From contig DAHUYM010000005.1 of the NCBI GenBank assembly GCA_027315205.1, positions 94,199 through 158,198 of the forward strand: DNA of 64,000 nucleotides, in the 5' to 3' direction. Positions 17,059 through 26,233 of this stretch are shown here, one piece after another. How positions within the stretch are numbered: position 1 is the stretch's first letter; each line of letters starts with the position of its first letter. Below the pieces are notes generated by a model, which saw only the letters and a list, made by a program, of their open reading frames with translations, did no database searches and was not told the DNA's origin. This DNA comes from Leptospirillum sp. (GTDB lineage: Bacteria > Nitrospirota > Leptospirillia > Leptospirillales > Leptospirillaceae). The translations under genes were made by a program, and so were the position numbers.

Positions 17059-18066
17059 TCAATCCTTTTCCCACGTCAGAAGACCCGATCCCCATGTGAC
17101 GCCGCTTCCGAACGCCGTGAGAACGACCCGGTCGTTCAGGCGGATACGCCCGTCCCGAACCGCTTCATCGAGCGCCATCGGGATCGAGGCCGCCGAAGTG
17201 TTTCCGTACCGGTCGATATTGATCACGAATTTTTCCTTCGGGATCCCGAGACGTTCGGACAGCGCGTCCAGGATCCGGATATTGGCCTGATGAGGAACGA
17301 CCCAGTCGACCGAGTCCATGGAAAGGTGTTCCAACTTCAGGATTTCATTTACGGACTCCGCGAGAGTCCGTACAGCCATCTTGAAGGTTTCCCCACCCTT
17401 CATCCGGATCGTGCAGTCTTTTCCGGGCGGGGTCGTCCTCGAAGCGGGCTGGCGCGATCCCCCGCCGGGCACATGGATCAGATCCCAGTATCTCCCGTCG
17501 GCATGCAGGTCGATGGACCCCACGCCACGATCTTCTTCCTTCTGGGCTGACGACAACACAACGGCACCCGCCCCGTCCCCGAAGAGAACGCATGTCGAGC
17601 GGTCGGTCCAGTCTACGTAACGGCTCATCACTTCCGAGCCAACGACCAGAATCGTGTCGCATTGCCCCGATACGATCATGCTGTCCGCGACTTTCAGGGC
17701 ATACATGAAACCGGAGCAGACAGCGTTGACATCAAAGGCAAAGATTCCCGGGATTTTCAGTGCGGCCTGGAGAAGGCACGCCGAGGAAGGAAATGTGATG
17801 TCAGGAGTGGCGGTTGCCAAGATAATCCCGTCGAGGTCAGACGGCAAAATGCCGGCGCTCTCGAGTGCCGGCATCGCCGCTTTGAAGGCCAGATCCGATG
17901 TCGCCTCGTCAGGGCCCGCGATACGACGTTCGCGGATGCCCGTCCTCTCCCGGATCCAATTATCCGAAGTCTCTACTCTCTTTGCGAGGTCGTCGTTTGT
18001 CCAGACGATCTCCGGTGCATAGGAGCCCGTACCGGTTATGACACTTTTGCGTCTTTTCATCGTCAC
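17059..18066 (-). CDS. fabH: 3-oxoacyl-ACP synthase III
   Basis: Starts fatty-acid synthesis by condensing acetyl-CoA with malonyl-ACP. 335 residues. The catalytic Cys is in DVNAVCSGFMYAL, the His in VPHQANIRILDAL and the Asn in YGNTSAASIPMAL. The frame opens with GTG at 18066, which overlaps the plsX stop as GTGA; an ATG two codons later (18060) is the alternative. Confidence 0.95.
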   Translation of the reverse strand: MTMKRRKSVITGTGSYAPEIVWTNDDLAKRVETSDNWIRERTGIRERRIAGPDEATSDLAFKAAMPALESAGILPSDLDGIILATATPDITFPSSACLLQAALKIPGIFAFDVNAVCSGFMYALKVADSMIVSGQCDTILVVGSEVMSRYVDWTDRSTCVLFGDGAGAVVLSSAQKEEDRGVGSIDLHADGRYWDLIHVPGGGSRQPASRTTPPGKDCTIRMKGGETFKMAVRTLAESVNEILKLEHLSMDSVDWVVPHQANIRILDALSERLGIPKEKFVINIDRYGNTSAASIPMALDEAVRDGRIRLNDRVVLTAFGSGVTWGSGLLTWEKD

Positions 18067-19055
18067 ACCGTCCCGGGAGCCAATTCCCGGGCGATACGGT
18101 CGATCATGTCCTTTTCAACCACATCCCGGGCCACGCGGAATGCGCTCCGGATGGCCTTGGGTTCGGAGCGGCCATGGCAGATGAAGAACGGACCATTCAC
18201 GCCCAGAAGGGGGGCACCGCCATATTCCGCATAATCGACCTTTCTTTTGAGGATCGCAAATGCGGGGCGAATCAGAAGGCCTCCGATCTTTGACATGAAG
18301 GAATGCCGGGCGGCTTGCCGCATCATGGAAAAGAAGGCTTCCGCCAACCCTTCTGAGGTTTTCAGCACGACGTTCCCAACAAACCCGTCCGTGACGACGA
18401 CGTCGGCTTTTCCGTGAAAGAGGTCTTTCCCTTCGACGTTGCCGATGAAGGGGAGCCCGGAATTCATCAGGAGGATCCGGGTTTCCCGGACAAGATCGTT
18501 TCCTTTGTTTTCCTCTTCCCCGTTCGAGATCAGGCCGACCGTGGGCGATGGGAGATTCAGGACGATCTGGGCGTAATGAAAACCCATTCGGGCGAACTGC
18601 AGGAGATGGGTAGGCTTGCAGTCCACGTTAGCGCCGGCATCGACCAGGATAAAGGCTCCCGTCAGATGAGGGATCACCGCGGCGATCGCAGGACGCTCCA
18701 CGCCCGGGATCCTGCCCAGCACGAAAAGAGCCGCCGCCATGGAAGCCCCGGTGTGTCCCGCTGAAATGGCCGCCGCCACTTCCCCGTCCTTCAAAAGCTC
18801 GGCGGCAACCCACACGGAGGAACGTTTCTTCTTCCGGACATCGGTCGCCGATTCATCCATGCCGACCGTTTCGGGTGCATGAACGATCGCAAAAGGCACG
18901 CCTTCGAGACCCAGGCCCCGAATCTCCGACTCGAGGTGGGGACGGTCCCCGACCAGGACGGGCTGGACACCAAGCTCGCGGTAAGCGTCTGATGCCCCAA
19001 GGATCAGGGGCGAAGAACCGAGATCCCCGCCCATGGCATCAATGGCAATCTTCAT
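18063..19055 (-). CDS. plsX: Phosphate acyltransferase PlsX
   Basis: Makes acyl-phosphate from acyl-ACP for phosphatidic acid synthesis. 330 residues beginning MKIAIDAMGGDLGSSP, with the family segments AAISAGHTGASMAAALFVLGR (in part), LVDAGANVDCKP and VTDGFVGNVVLK. It stands between rpmF and fabH, as in many bacteria. Confidence 0.95.
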   Translation of the reverse strand: MKIAIDAMGGDLGSSPLILGASDAYRELGVQPVLVGDRPHLESEIRGLGLEGVPFAIVHAPETVGMDESATDVRKKKRSSVWVAAELLKDGEVAAAISAGHTGASMAAALFVLGRIPGVERPAIAAVIPHLTGAFILVDAGANVDCKPTHLLQFARMGFHYAQIVLNLPSPTVGLISNGEEENKGNDLVRETRILLMNSGLPFIGNVEGKDLFHGKADVVVTDGFVGNVVLKTSEGLAEAFFSMMRQAARHSFMSKIGGLLIRPAFAILKRKVDYAEYGGAPLLGVNGPFFICHGRSEPKAIRSAFRVARDVVEKDMIDRIARELAPGTV

Positions 19056-19067
19056 CAGCGGGATGGA

Positions 19068-19250
19068 TCAGCCGTTCTTGACCCTGATAACGGAACGATT
19101 CTTATAGTTGCCGCAGGAAAGGCAGACATAATGAGGTTTCTTTATCATGCCGCAGGAGGGACACAAGACGGCAGGACCAGCAACGAGCTTCTTGTGGGTT
19201 CGCCTCTTGTCACGCCGACAACGTGATATTTTGGTTTTTGGATGGGCCAT
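19068..19250 (-). CDS. rpmF: 50S ribosomal protein L32
   Basis: 60 residues beginning MAHPKTKISRCRRDKRR, with the zinc-binding cysteines in CPSCGMIKKPHYVCLSC. This is the zinc-containing form of L32. It lies in the conserved order yceD-rpmF-plsX. Confidence 0.95.
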   Translation of the reverse strand: MAHPKTKISRCRRDKRRTHKKLVAGPAVLCPSCGMIKKPHYVCLSCGNYKNRSVIRVKNG

Positions 19251-19324
19251 GCCACATTCCTCCGTTCAGTCGTTCGTCTTACATCTTTACATATAGCATT
19301 TATCGGAAAGGGAAGACCGGAGAA

Positions 19325-19813
19325 CTACGCCGGACAACGACATTCCTCCCTGTTCCTGTTTCCCCCGCAACGATCGCACAACCCAGGACAACCTTCCCGG
19401 CAAAGGGGATATTCCGGAAGATCGGTCAGAATCAATTCACGCAGCCATGGGACGAGATCGACCTGACCATCATCCCCATATTGCTCGTGCTCGGGATAGC
19501 TTGCTCCCCCTTGGCGGCGATGAATGAAATGGCCGTATTCCGAAAACGATCCGGAGAGCGGGAATGGATCAAGGCAACGCACGCATTCAAGGTTGAGACC
19601 ATACTGGATGTGGACATGGACGGAAACTTCCGTTCCCTGCCGGCCTATCGTCCCCGTGACATGAACGGGTCCGTCCCCCAAAGGGGGATCCGGAAATGCC
19701 TCGGGATCCAGGAGAGTATCGATCGCCTCCTCGGATACCCGGCGGACATCCGGAATCCGGTCCACATGGTACTTGAGTTCACGAACGGCTGATTCTATCG
19801 GTCGGTCTGGCAC
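19325..19813 (-). CDS. yceD: YceD / DUF177 family protein
   Basis: 162 residues with the DUF177 core: VHVTGTIGRQG, LECVRCLDPF, and the C-terminal cysteine cluster CREGCPGLCDRCGGN. In bacteria this protein is tied by genetics and gene order to 23S rRNA accumulation and ribosomal L32. Here too it directly precedes rpmF. Confidence 0.88.
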   Translation of the reverse strand: MPDRPIESAVRELKYHVDRIPDVRRVSEEAIDTLLDPEAFPDPPLGDGPVHVTGTIGRQGTEVSVHVHIQYGLNLECVRCLDPFPLSGSFSEYGHFIHRRQGGASYPEHEQYGDDGQVDLVPWLRELILTDLPEYPLCREGCPGLCDRCGGNRNREECRCPA

Positions 19814-19823
19814 CTGTCAAGTC

Positions 19824-21095
19824 TCAGTCTTGAGTGTCGGATTCGTAAAGATCGCTCAGCGCGATCGCCAAAGAGTCCAATGTGACGATAAGGCGTTCCC
19901 CTGATCGTCGGATTTTGATTTCGGCCTGCCCCTGCGCGACGTTTCTTTCTCCCAGGATAACCTGGTAGGGGAAACCGCGTAGATCGGCATCCTGGAACTT
20001 GATGCCCGGACGAAGATCTCTGTCGTCGATGTAGACGTCTTCGCCCCACAGATCCTCAAGGGTCCGGATGGCCTCCTGCACTTCGGGCCTGTCCGCCATT
20101 CCCGGCCCCAGGGTGAGCACCGAAACCCGGAATGGAGCAATGGCGGGGGGCCAGACCATTCCCTGCTCGTCGTGGGATTGTTCCAGAGCCGCGGCCAGGA
20201 GCCGTGATACGCCGATCCCGTAGCAACCCATATAGAAAGGGATTTCCTTCCCTTCCTTGTCAAGGAACGCTGCTTCCATCGGAACGCTGTACTTGTGACC
20301 CAGATAGAAGACGTGCCCGACCTCGATCGCAGTTTTCGAAGAGACCGGGCCGCCGCACTTGGGACAAGCCAGGGCATCAGGCTCTTTCTCGACGTTCGCG
20401 GCCCAGGAACATTTTTCGCAAATCAGAACCGTATCTTCGCCGGAAGCGGCAAGAATCATGAATTCGTGCGAGAGGTTTCCCCCGATCAATCCCGAATCGG
20501 CCTCGACCATCCGGCTGTCCAGCCCAATTCGCCGGAAAATCCGGGCATAAGATTCCTGCATGATCCCGTAAATCCGCCGGGCGTCGTCTTCGTCGGCGCT
20601 GAAAGAATAGGCATCTTTCATGACGAATTCGCGCCCCCTCAGAAGGCCGAAGCGGGGGCGTATCTCGTCCCGGAACTTCGTCTGAATCTGGTATATAAGA
20701 ACGGGCAGCTGACGATAGGAATGAACGGTCTGGGAAATGAGGTCGGTGACCACTTCCTCGTGGGTCGGCCCCAGGGCGAAGGGTCTGTCGTGGCGGTCCG
20801 AAAGGCGGAAGAGTTCCTTTCCGTACTTGTCCCACCGTCCCGTCCGCTCCCACAGGTCCGAAGGCTGAAGGGCCGGCAACAGAACTTCAAGGGCACCGGC
20901 TCGGGACATCTCTTCTCTTACGATTCCCTCGATTTTCCGAAGGGCACGGACACCCATCGGGAGGAACGAATAAACCCCTCCCGCAAGCTTTTTTATAAAC
21001 CCTGCCCGAAGCATGAGCCGATGGCTTACGACTTCGGCTTCGGCCGGCTCCTCATGCAGGGTCAGGACCGGATCCTGCCTGGCCCTCACAAACAC
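19824..21095 (-). CDS. proS: Prolyl-tRNA synthetase lacking the INS editing domain
   Basis: Class II synthetase charging tRNA-Pro. Class II motifs are clear: GVYSFLPMGVRALRKIE, FALGPTHEEVVTDL, FRDEIRPRFGLLRGREFVMKD (in part) and the motif 3 region MGCYGIGVSRLLAAALEQ, followed by the anticodon-binding domain (about 320-415). At 423 residues it is about 150 shorter than bacterial ProRS of the E. coli type. The gap falls at the INS editing domain: after SWAANVEKEPD only about 20 residues remain, with CEKC and CPKC pairs, before TAIEVGHVFYLG. Correct splicing of motifs around the gap argues for a natural loss, not a frameshift. Alanyl-tRNA-Pro editing would have to be done by a separate protein. 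Confidence 0.94.
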   Translation of the reverse strand: MFVRARQDPVLTLHEEPAEAEVVSHRLMLRAGFIKKLAGGVYSFLPMGVRALRKIEGIVREEMSRAGALEVLLPALQPSDLWERTGRWDKYGKELFRLSDRHDRPFALGPTHEEVVTDLISQTVHSYRQLPVLIYQIQTKFRDEIRPRFGLLRGREFVMKDAYSFSADEDDARRIYGIMQESYARIFRRIGLDSRMVEADSGLIGGNLSHEFMILAASGEDTVLICEKCSWAANVEKEPDALACPKCGGPVSSKTAIEVGHVFYLGHKYSVPMEAAFLDKEGKEIPFYMGCYGIGVSRLLAAALEQSHDEQGMVWPPAIAPFRVSVLTLGPGMADRPEVQEAIRTLEDLWGEDVYIDDRDLRPGIKFQDADLRGFPYQVILGERNVAQGQAEIKIRRSGERLIVTLDSLAIALSDLYESDTQD

Positions 21096-21102
21096 TCTCC
21101 CA

Positions 21103-22236
21103 CTATCGGCGGTTCATAGCCGGGTGCATCGGAAGACCGTTCTTCGGCTCTTCTCCGCCCCCGTCCGCCCGCATTTTCGCGACGCGGGCCTCGACCTGCT
21201 CGATGATAAACTCCTCTATGTCCGTATCCTTGATCTTCCGGACAACTTCCCCGTTTTCAAAATAAATACCGACACCCTGTCCGCCCGCTATTCCCAGGTC
21301 GGCTTCCTTGCCTTCGCCGATTCCGTTCACCACGCATCCGAGAATCGAGACGTCGATGGTTTCCTTGATATGGGAAAGACGCTCTTCCACCCGCTGGGAG
21401 ATTCCGACAACATCGATCTCGAGACGCCCGCACGTCGGGCACGCGATGACGTTGACCCCCCTCTGGCGGATACCCAGGGATTTCATGATTCCCCATGCGA
21501 CTTTCACTTCCTCGACAGGATCTGCGGCAAGGGAAACGCGTACGGTGTCCCCGACACCATGCGCCATCAGATATCCGAGTCCGACGGCGGACTTCACTGT
21601 TCCGGACAGAAGAGGCCCCGCCTCCGAAACCCCGATATGCAGGGGGTAGTCACAACGTTCGGACATGAGCATGTAGGCGTCCACGGTGTCCGGGACATTG
21701 GAGGCCTTCAGCGAGATCTTGATGTCGTAGAACCCTTCTTTTTCCAGAAGCTGGACGTGACCCAGGGCCGACTCGACCATCGCTTCAGGGGTCGGGTGAC
21801 CATAACGGTCCAGAAGATGCTGTTCGAGGGAACCCGCATTCACCCCGATCCGAATGGGAAGCCCCTTGTCCTTCATGCGTTCCACGATGGCGCGGACTTT
21901 CTGCTGGTTCCCGATGTTGCCGGGATTGATGCGGATGGCATCGACCCCGCCTTCGAGCACCTTGAGCGCGAGGTGATAGTCGAAATGGATGTCGGCGATG
22001 ACCGGGATCGGGGATTTCGCCCGGATCTTTCCGACCGCTTCGGCCGCTTCCATGTCGACCACGGCCAACCGAATGATTTCGCAACCGACCTGGGAAAGTT
22101 GTTCGATCTGGGCCAGGGTGGCCGGAATATTACGGGTATCGGTCGTCGTCATCGACTGCACGGCAACCGGAGCATCTCCACCGATCGGAACCGAACCGAC
22201 CATAATCCGACGTGTTTTCTTGCGTTCGATCTTCAT
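21103..22236 (-). CDS. ispG: 4-hydroxy-3-methylbut-2-en-1-yl diphosphate synthase
   Basis: Penultimate enzyme of the MEP isoprenoid pathway, an iron-sulfur enzyme. 377 residues beginning MKIERKKTRRIMVGSVPIGG, with VQSMTTTDTRN, the TIM-barrel segments IPVIADIHFDYHLAL and IRINPGNIG, and the cluster cysteines in CPTCGRLEID and CVVNGIGEGKEADLG. It sits with dxr and uppS, so two MEP steps and the polyprenyl synthase are in one block. Confidence 0.96.
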   Translation of the reverse strand: MKIERKKTRRIMVGSVPIGGDAPVAVQSMTTTDTRNIPATLAQIEQLSQVGCEIIRLAVVDMEAAEAVGKIRAKSPIPVIADIHFDYHLALKVLEGGVDAIRINPGNIGNQQKVRAIVERMKDKGLPIRIGVNAGSLEQHLLDRYGHPTPEAMVESALGHVQLLEKEGFYDIKISLKASNVPDTVDAYMLMSERCDYPLHIGVSEAGPLLSGTVKSAVGLGYLMAHGVGDTVRVSLAADPVEEVKVAWGIMKSLGIRQRGVNVIACPTCGRLEIDVVGISQRVEERLSHIKETIDVSILGCVVNGIGEGKEADLGIAGGQGVGIYFENGEVVRKIKDTDIEEFIIEQVEARVAKMRADGGGEEPKNGLPMHPAMNRR

Positions 22237-22302
22237 GCCGTTTCCGCTCCTCGCCGGTCCATTGTCTAAGGCTTGGACCTTTCACCAAGCGGGTCTCGGT
22301 CC

Positions 22303-23367
22303 CTACCGGGTACCGAAGATCCGCATCAGGTCATTATAGAATGCGAATACCATGATTGTCAGAAGGATCACGAAACCTACCTGCATGGAAATCTCCCGCA
22401 CCCTCATCGAAAGGGGACGGCGCAGGATTCCCTCCATGGCGAGAAACACCATGTGTCCCCCGTCCAGAACGGGAACCGGGACGAGATTCATGACACCTAG
22501 TGTGACACTGATAAATCCCATGAAAATGATCAGGTTCACGACTCCCGACTGGGCCGCCTTGGCTGACATCTGGGCGATCAGGATCGGACCACCCAGATTT
22601 TTCGAGGAAATGGCTCCGGTCAGGATCTTATAAAGGGAAATCACCGTTATTTTCGTCACATTGACTGTTTTCTGCAGTCCCTTCCCGAAACCTCTGAACA
22701 GACCGTATCGGACAGTCTGAACATCTCCCTTCGGAGCGACACCGATCTTCCCCTGGGGAACCTTCTCTCCGTAAATGTTCGATCCCATCATCGATTTCGG
22801 AACGATCGTCAGGGACAGGGGCTGACCGCCCCTCTGGACCGACAGCCGCAACGGGACATCGATCCGGTTCTGGATTTGACGGCGCAGATCGTTCCAGTTT
22901 CCGAGGGGATGGTTCCCGACCGCCAGGATGCGGTCGCCTGGCTTCAGGCCCGCCGTCGCCGCGGGAGAGTTGGGCAGTATCTCCCCGACGACCGGTTCAA
23001 GGACGGGGATCCCGATCCAGAAGACAAGGGAGAACAGGAAAAAAGCGAGCAGGAAGTTCGCTGCCGGACCTGCGGCCGCGATCGCCATCCTCTTTGAAAC
23101 GGACAGCGAAGAAAACGACCTGTCCCTGTCCTCAACAGGCACCTTTTCCGGGTCGGTTTCGCCCAGCATCTTGACATATCCCCCGAGCGGGATCCATGCC
23201 ACCCGATACTCTGTTTCACCGACCGTCCGCGCGTAGATTTTCGGTCCGAACCCGATCGAGAACTTCTCGATCTTCACGCCGAAACGCCGGGCTACGAAAA
23301 AGTGTCCCATCTCGTGAACCACGACGAGAACCCCGATAACCAGCACAAAAGAGAGTACGGCCTCCAT
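22303..23367 (-). CDS. rseP: RseP/site-2 zinc metalloprotease
   Basis: Intramembrane protease that cleaves membrane-anchored regulators such as anti-sigma factors and remnant signal peptides. 354 residues. The zinc site HEMGHF is in the first membrane helix (about 19-24), one PDZ domain follows (about 110-200, PAATAGLKPGDRILAVGN), and the third zinc ligand is in NLVPVPVLDGGH near the C-terminus. Relatives with two PDZ domains are about 450 long; this is the one-PDZ form. Confidence 0.93.
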   Translation of the reverse strand: MEAVLSFVLVIGVLVVVHEMGHFFVARRFGVKIEKFSIGFGPKIYARTVGETEYRVAWIPLGGYVKMLGETDPEKVPVEDRDRSFSSLSVSKRMAIAAAGPAANFLLAFFLFSLVFWIGIPVLEPVVGEILPNSPAATAGLKPGDRILAVGNHPLGNWNDLRRQIQNRIDVPLRLSVQRGGQPLSLTIVPKSMMGSNIYGEKVPQGKIGVAPKGDVQTVRYGLFRGFGKGLQKTVNVTKITVISLYKILTGAISSKNLGGPILIAQMSAKAAQSGVVNLIIFMGFISVTLGVMNLVPVPVLDGGHMVFLAMEGILRRPLSMRVREISMQVGFVILLTIMVFAFYNDLMRIFGTR

Positions 23368-23382
23368 TAGGCCTCCTTCAGT

Positions 23383-24570
23383 TCATGACCCAGTCGCGCC
23401 CGCTGCCACCGGCGTCCGCGCTATCCGGTCGATACGTTCTTCCGCCGTTTTCCGGGCCTTTCTCGAAGAATCCCGGATTTCAGAAAGGGTCCGGGGCGGT
23501 TCGAGAGGGGCATCCGTCAGAAGAACTTCTTGAATCCGGGCAATGTCCGGAAAGGAAATCCTTTCTTCCAGAAAGGCCTGGACAGCCGCTTCGTTGGCCG
23601 CATTCAGCCAGATCGCGGATTGCCCCCCCTGTTTCAGCGCCCTGAGCGCATAACCTATGGAGGGGAAAACCTCATGATCCGGCTCATCGAACGTAAGTTG
23701 CCTCAGAACGGGGAAATTCAGCGTCGGAACATCCAATGGCAGGCGATCTTCGCCTGTAATTGCATAACTGATGGGCCCACGCATGTCCGGAGCTCCCATC
23801 TGCGCAAGGAATGACCCGTCGATAAACTCTACCATCGAATGAATGATGCTCTGCCGATGCACGACGACTTCGATTTTCTCGGGGTCGATGTCGAACAGCC
23901 ACCGGGCTTCGATCACCTCCAGTCCCTTGTTCATCAGCGTGGCGGAATCGATCGTGATTTTCGGTCCCATTTTCCACGTTGGATGGTTCAGGGCCTCGGT
24001 GACGGTCACCATCGACACGTCATCCTTTGAACGCCCGAAAAGGGGGCCCCCGGAAGCCGTCAGGATCACTCGCCGGACTTTCTCCCAGGGATGTCCGCGC
24101 ATCGCCTGATGGATCGCACTGTGCTCTGAGTCTACCGGCATCAGACGGGCACCCTTTTCGCGGACGCGATCGATGACGGCCTGGCCTCCGACAACCAGGG
24201 TTTCCTTGTTGGCCAGCGCAATGACCCTCCCGGGGAGGATCCCTTCCCACGTTGGCCCAAGTCCCGCCTCGCCGACAATGGCGGAAAGAAGGACAGAACA
24301 GTCCGGATGCGCCGCCACTTCGCAGGCTCCTTCCTCTCCGGAGAGAACACGGATTCCTTTTCCGGAAAGCCGTTTCCGGACGGCCGGATATATGTCGGGA
24401 GCCACCGATACCATATCCGGCCGGAACTCTTCAGCCTGACCCACGATGAGGTCCTCGTTCCTTCCCGAAGAGAGGGCAAGCACACGAAACCGGTCAGGAT
24501 GCCGGCGGACGATGTCCAGCGTCGCACATCCGATGGAACCAGTGGAGCCCAGAATGGAAATCGTAATCAT
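23383..24570 (-). CDS. dxr: 1-deoxy-D-xylulose 5-phosphate reductoisomerase
   Basis: Second step of the MEP pathway. 395 residues with the NADPH loop ILGSTGSIG at the N-terminus, LANKETLVVGG, PVDSEHSAIHQ, ASGGPLFG and the metal and substrate region ATLMNKGLEVIEARWLF. Neighbours are cdsA (23 bp upstream) and rseP (15 bp downstream). Confidence 0.96.
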   Translation of the reverse strand: MITISILGSTGSIGCATLDIVRRHPDRFRVLALSSGRNEDLIVGQAEEFRPDMVSVAPDIYPAVRKRLSGKGIRVLSGEEGACEVAAHPDCSVLLSAIVGEAGLGPTWEGILPGRVIALANKETLVVGGQAVIDRVREKGARLMPVDSEHSAIHQAMRGHPWEKVRRVILTASGGPLFGRSKDDVSMVTVTEALNHPTWKMGPKITIDSATLMNKGLEVIEARWLFDIDPEKIEVVVHRQSIIHSMVEFIDGSFLAQMGAPDMRGPISYAITGEDRLPLDVPTLNFPVLRQLTFDEPDHEVFPSIGYALRALKQGGQSAIWLNAANEAAVQAFLEERISFPDIARIQEVLLTDAPLEPPRTLSEIRDSSRKARKTAEERIDRIARTPVAAGATGS

Positions 24571-24593
24571 CGCTTCCTCCCCGGAGGGATCGT

Positions 24594-25433
24594 TCAGACC
24601 CAGAACCGGATGGAATACCCTTCAAAAAACACCAGAAACGCATAAAATGCCACACCGTTGAAAAGAAGGCTGTCGATCTTGTCCAGAAATCCACCGTGTC
24701 CCGGAATGAGACCTCCCGAGTCCTTCACTTTCGCCGTCCGCTTGAAGGACGATTCGGCAAGATCGCCCGCCTGTCCCACAATCGACAAGGCGAAAGCCGC
24801 TCCGATCAAGTCTCCCAACGGGACGGACGGGGTAAAAAACCGATGTGTGGCATATGTCCACAAAAGGCCGCCGGCAACCCCTCCTACAGCCCCTTCCCAT
24901 GTTTTTTTCGGAGAAAGGATCGGAGCCAGGGGAACCCGGCCAAGAATCGACCCGAATGCATAAGCGAAGATATCGACGATCCAGGTCATTCCGACCAGAT
25001 ACACGATCAGACCGGATCCTCCCGGAAGGCTTCTGAGCAAAATGAGAAAGCCCAGGGAGAAAGGAATATAGAGAATCCCGGTCGCAAACAGGGGGAAATG
25101 CCCTGAAAAGTCTTCGTCATCCGCATAAACGGCACAAAAAACCAGAAGCCCCAAGGATCCCAACCCCAGAAGGGTCAGGAGCGCCTCGCCCGAAAGACGT
25201 CCGTCCGAAACTCCCCAAAACCCCGCCAAGACCAGGCTGCCGTTCACCAGAGCCGCCCTGACTCTCCGGCTGTCTTTTTCGCCCAGGAACATTCTGTAGA
25301 ACTCGAACTGGGCCATGAGGGAAACAGGCAGGACCAGGAGAGCAAATCCCGGAACCCCTCCCCATCGGACGAGAGCGAGGAAGAGAGGGACAAAAACCAG
25401 AGCGACAAGAGTTCTCTGGAAAAGATTTTTCAA
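24594..25433 (-). CDS. cdsA: Phosphatidate cytidylyltransferase
   Basis: Makes CDP-diacylglycerol for phospholipid synthesis. Multi-spanning membrane protein of 279 residues. The signature is present as SSFKRTAKVKDSGGLIPGHG followed by GFLDKIDS (Lys where the pattern has Arg), and ILSPKKTWEGAVGG precedes it. I place the start at TTG 25433, which overlaps the uppS stop as TTGA; the upstream extension in the same frame lies wholly inside uppS and is not family-like. Confidence 0.9.
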   Translation of the reverse strand: MKNLFQRTLVALVFVPLFLALVRWGGVPGFALLVLPVSLMAQFEFYRMFLGEKDSRRVRAALVNGSLVLAGFWGVSDGRLSGEALLTLLGLGSLGLLVFCAVYADDEDFSGHFPLFATGILYIPFSLGFLILLRSLPGGSGLIVYLVGMTWIVDIFAYAFGSILGRVPLAPILSPKKTWEGAVGGVAGGLLWTYATHRFFTPSVPLGDLIGAAFALSIVGQAGDLAESSFKRTAKVKDSGGLIPGHGGFLDKIDSLLFNGVAFYAFLVFFEGYSIRFWV

Positions 25434-26233
25434 ACAGAAAGGCCCCCTGGACTGTCTTCCGTCTTGCCGAACCGACGTTTCCGTTCTTGAAAACTCGTCA
25501 GGGCCCGCCGGTAATCCTCTTCCCCGAAATCGGGCCAGAGGGTCGTGGTGAAGTAGAGCTCCGCGTAGGCAATCTGCCAAAGAAAGAAATTACTGATCCG
25601 GACTTCCCCGCTGGTACGGATCAGAAGATCGGGAGGCGGCAGCGTCGTCGATTCGAGGTACCGTGCGAACCTGTCTTCACTCAGGTCGTCAGGATTGGCC
25701 AATCCCTTTTGAACATCGATGGCGAATCGGGCGGCCGCACGAACGATCTCTTCGCGGCCGGAATAGGAGAGCGCAAGGGTCAGCACCATCCGATCCAGCC
25801 CTTCGGTACGGCTTTCGGCCCACGAGATCTTGTCACGGACCGCCGCCGGAAGCCTGCTCCTGTCGCCCACGACAGAGAACCGTATCTCTTTCTGGATCAG
25901 CGTTCCGATCTCCCGTTCGATGTACTCTTCCAGGAGGGCCATCAACGCGTCGACCTCATGCCTGGGTCGGCTCCAATTTTCCCATGAAAAAGCGTAGAGC
26001 GTCAAATAAGGGATTTCCCAGGCCCTGGTGGCCGTGACGATCGTCCTGACAGCCGACGCGCCTGCCCGATGCCCAAGGATCCTTGGCAGATGCCTCTGCA
26101 TCGCCCATCGTCCGTTTCCATCCATAATGATCGCCACATGGCGCGGAGGATTTCTCAGCCAAGTTGGCTTTCCCGACGGAAGAGTGGCGGATTCGGTGGT
26201 AAACAGCCCGGATGTCTTGGATTCGGAACTCAT
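25430..26233 (-). CDS. uppS: Undecaprenyl diphosphate synthase (isoprenyl transferase)
   Basis: Cis-prenyltransferase that builds the C55 lipid carrier from FPP and IPP. 267 residues from ATG 26233, with HVAIIMDGNGRWAMQR, GHRAGASAVR, TLYAFSWENWSRP, and the C-terminal LLIRTSGEVRISNFFLWQIA (in part) and TLWPDF. The start overlaps the stop of the preceding gene as ATGA and has GGAGG ahead; the frame upstream of it is inside the neighbouring gene. About 35 residues before the conserved core form a Ser/Thr-rich extension. Confidence 0.94.
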   Translation of the reverse strand: MSSESKTSGLFTTESATLPSGKPTWLRNPPRHVAIIMDGNGRWAMQRHLPRILGHRAGASAVRTIVTATRAWEIPYLTLYAFSWENWSRPRHEVDALMALLEEYIEREIGTLIQKEIRFSVVGDRSRLPAAVRDKISWAESRTEGLDRMVLTLALSYSGREEIVRAAARFAIDVQKGLANPDDLSEDRFARYLESTTLPPPDLLIRTSGEVRISNFFLWQIAYAELYFTTTLWPDFGEEDYRRALTSFQERKRRFGKTEDSPGGLSV

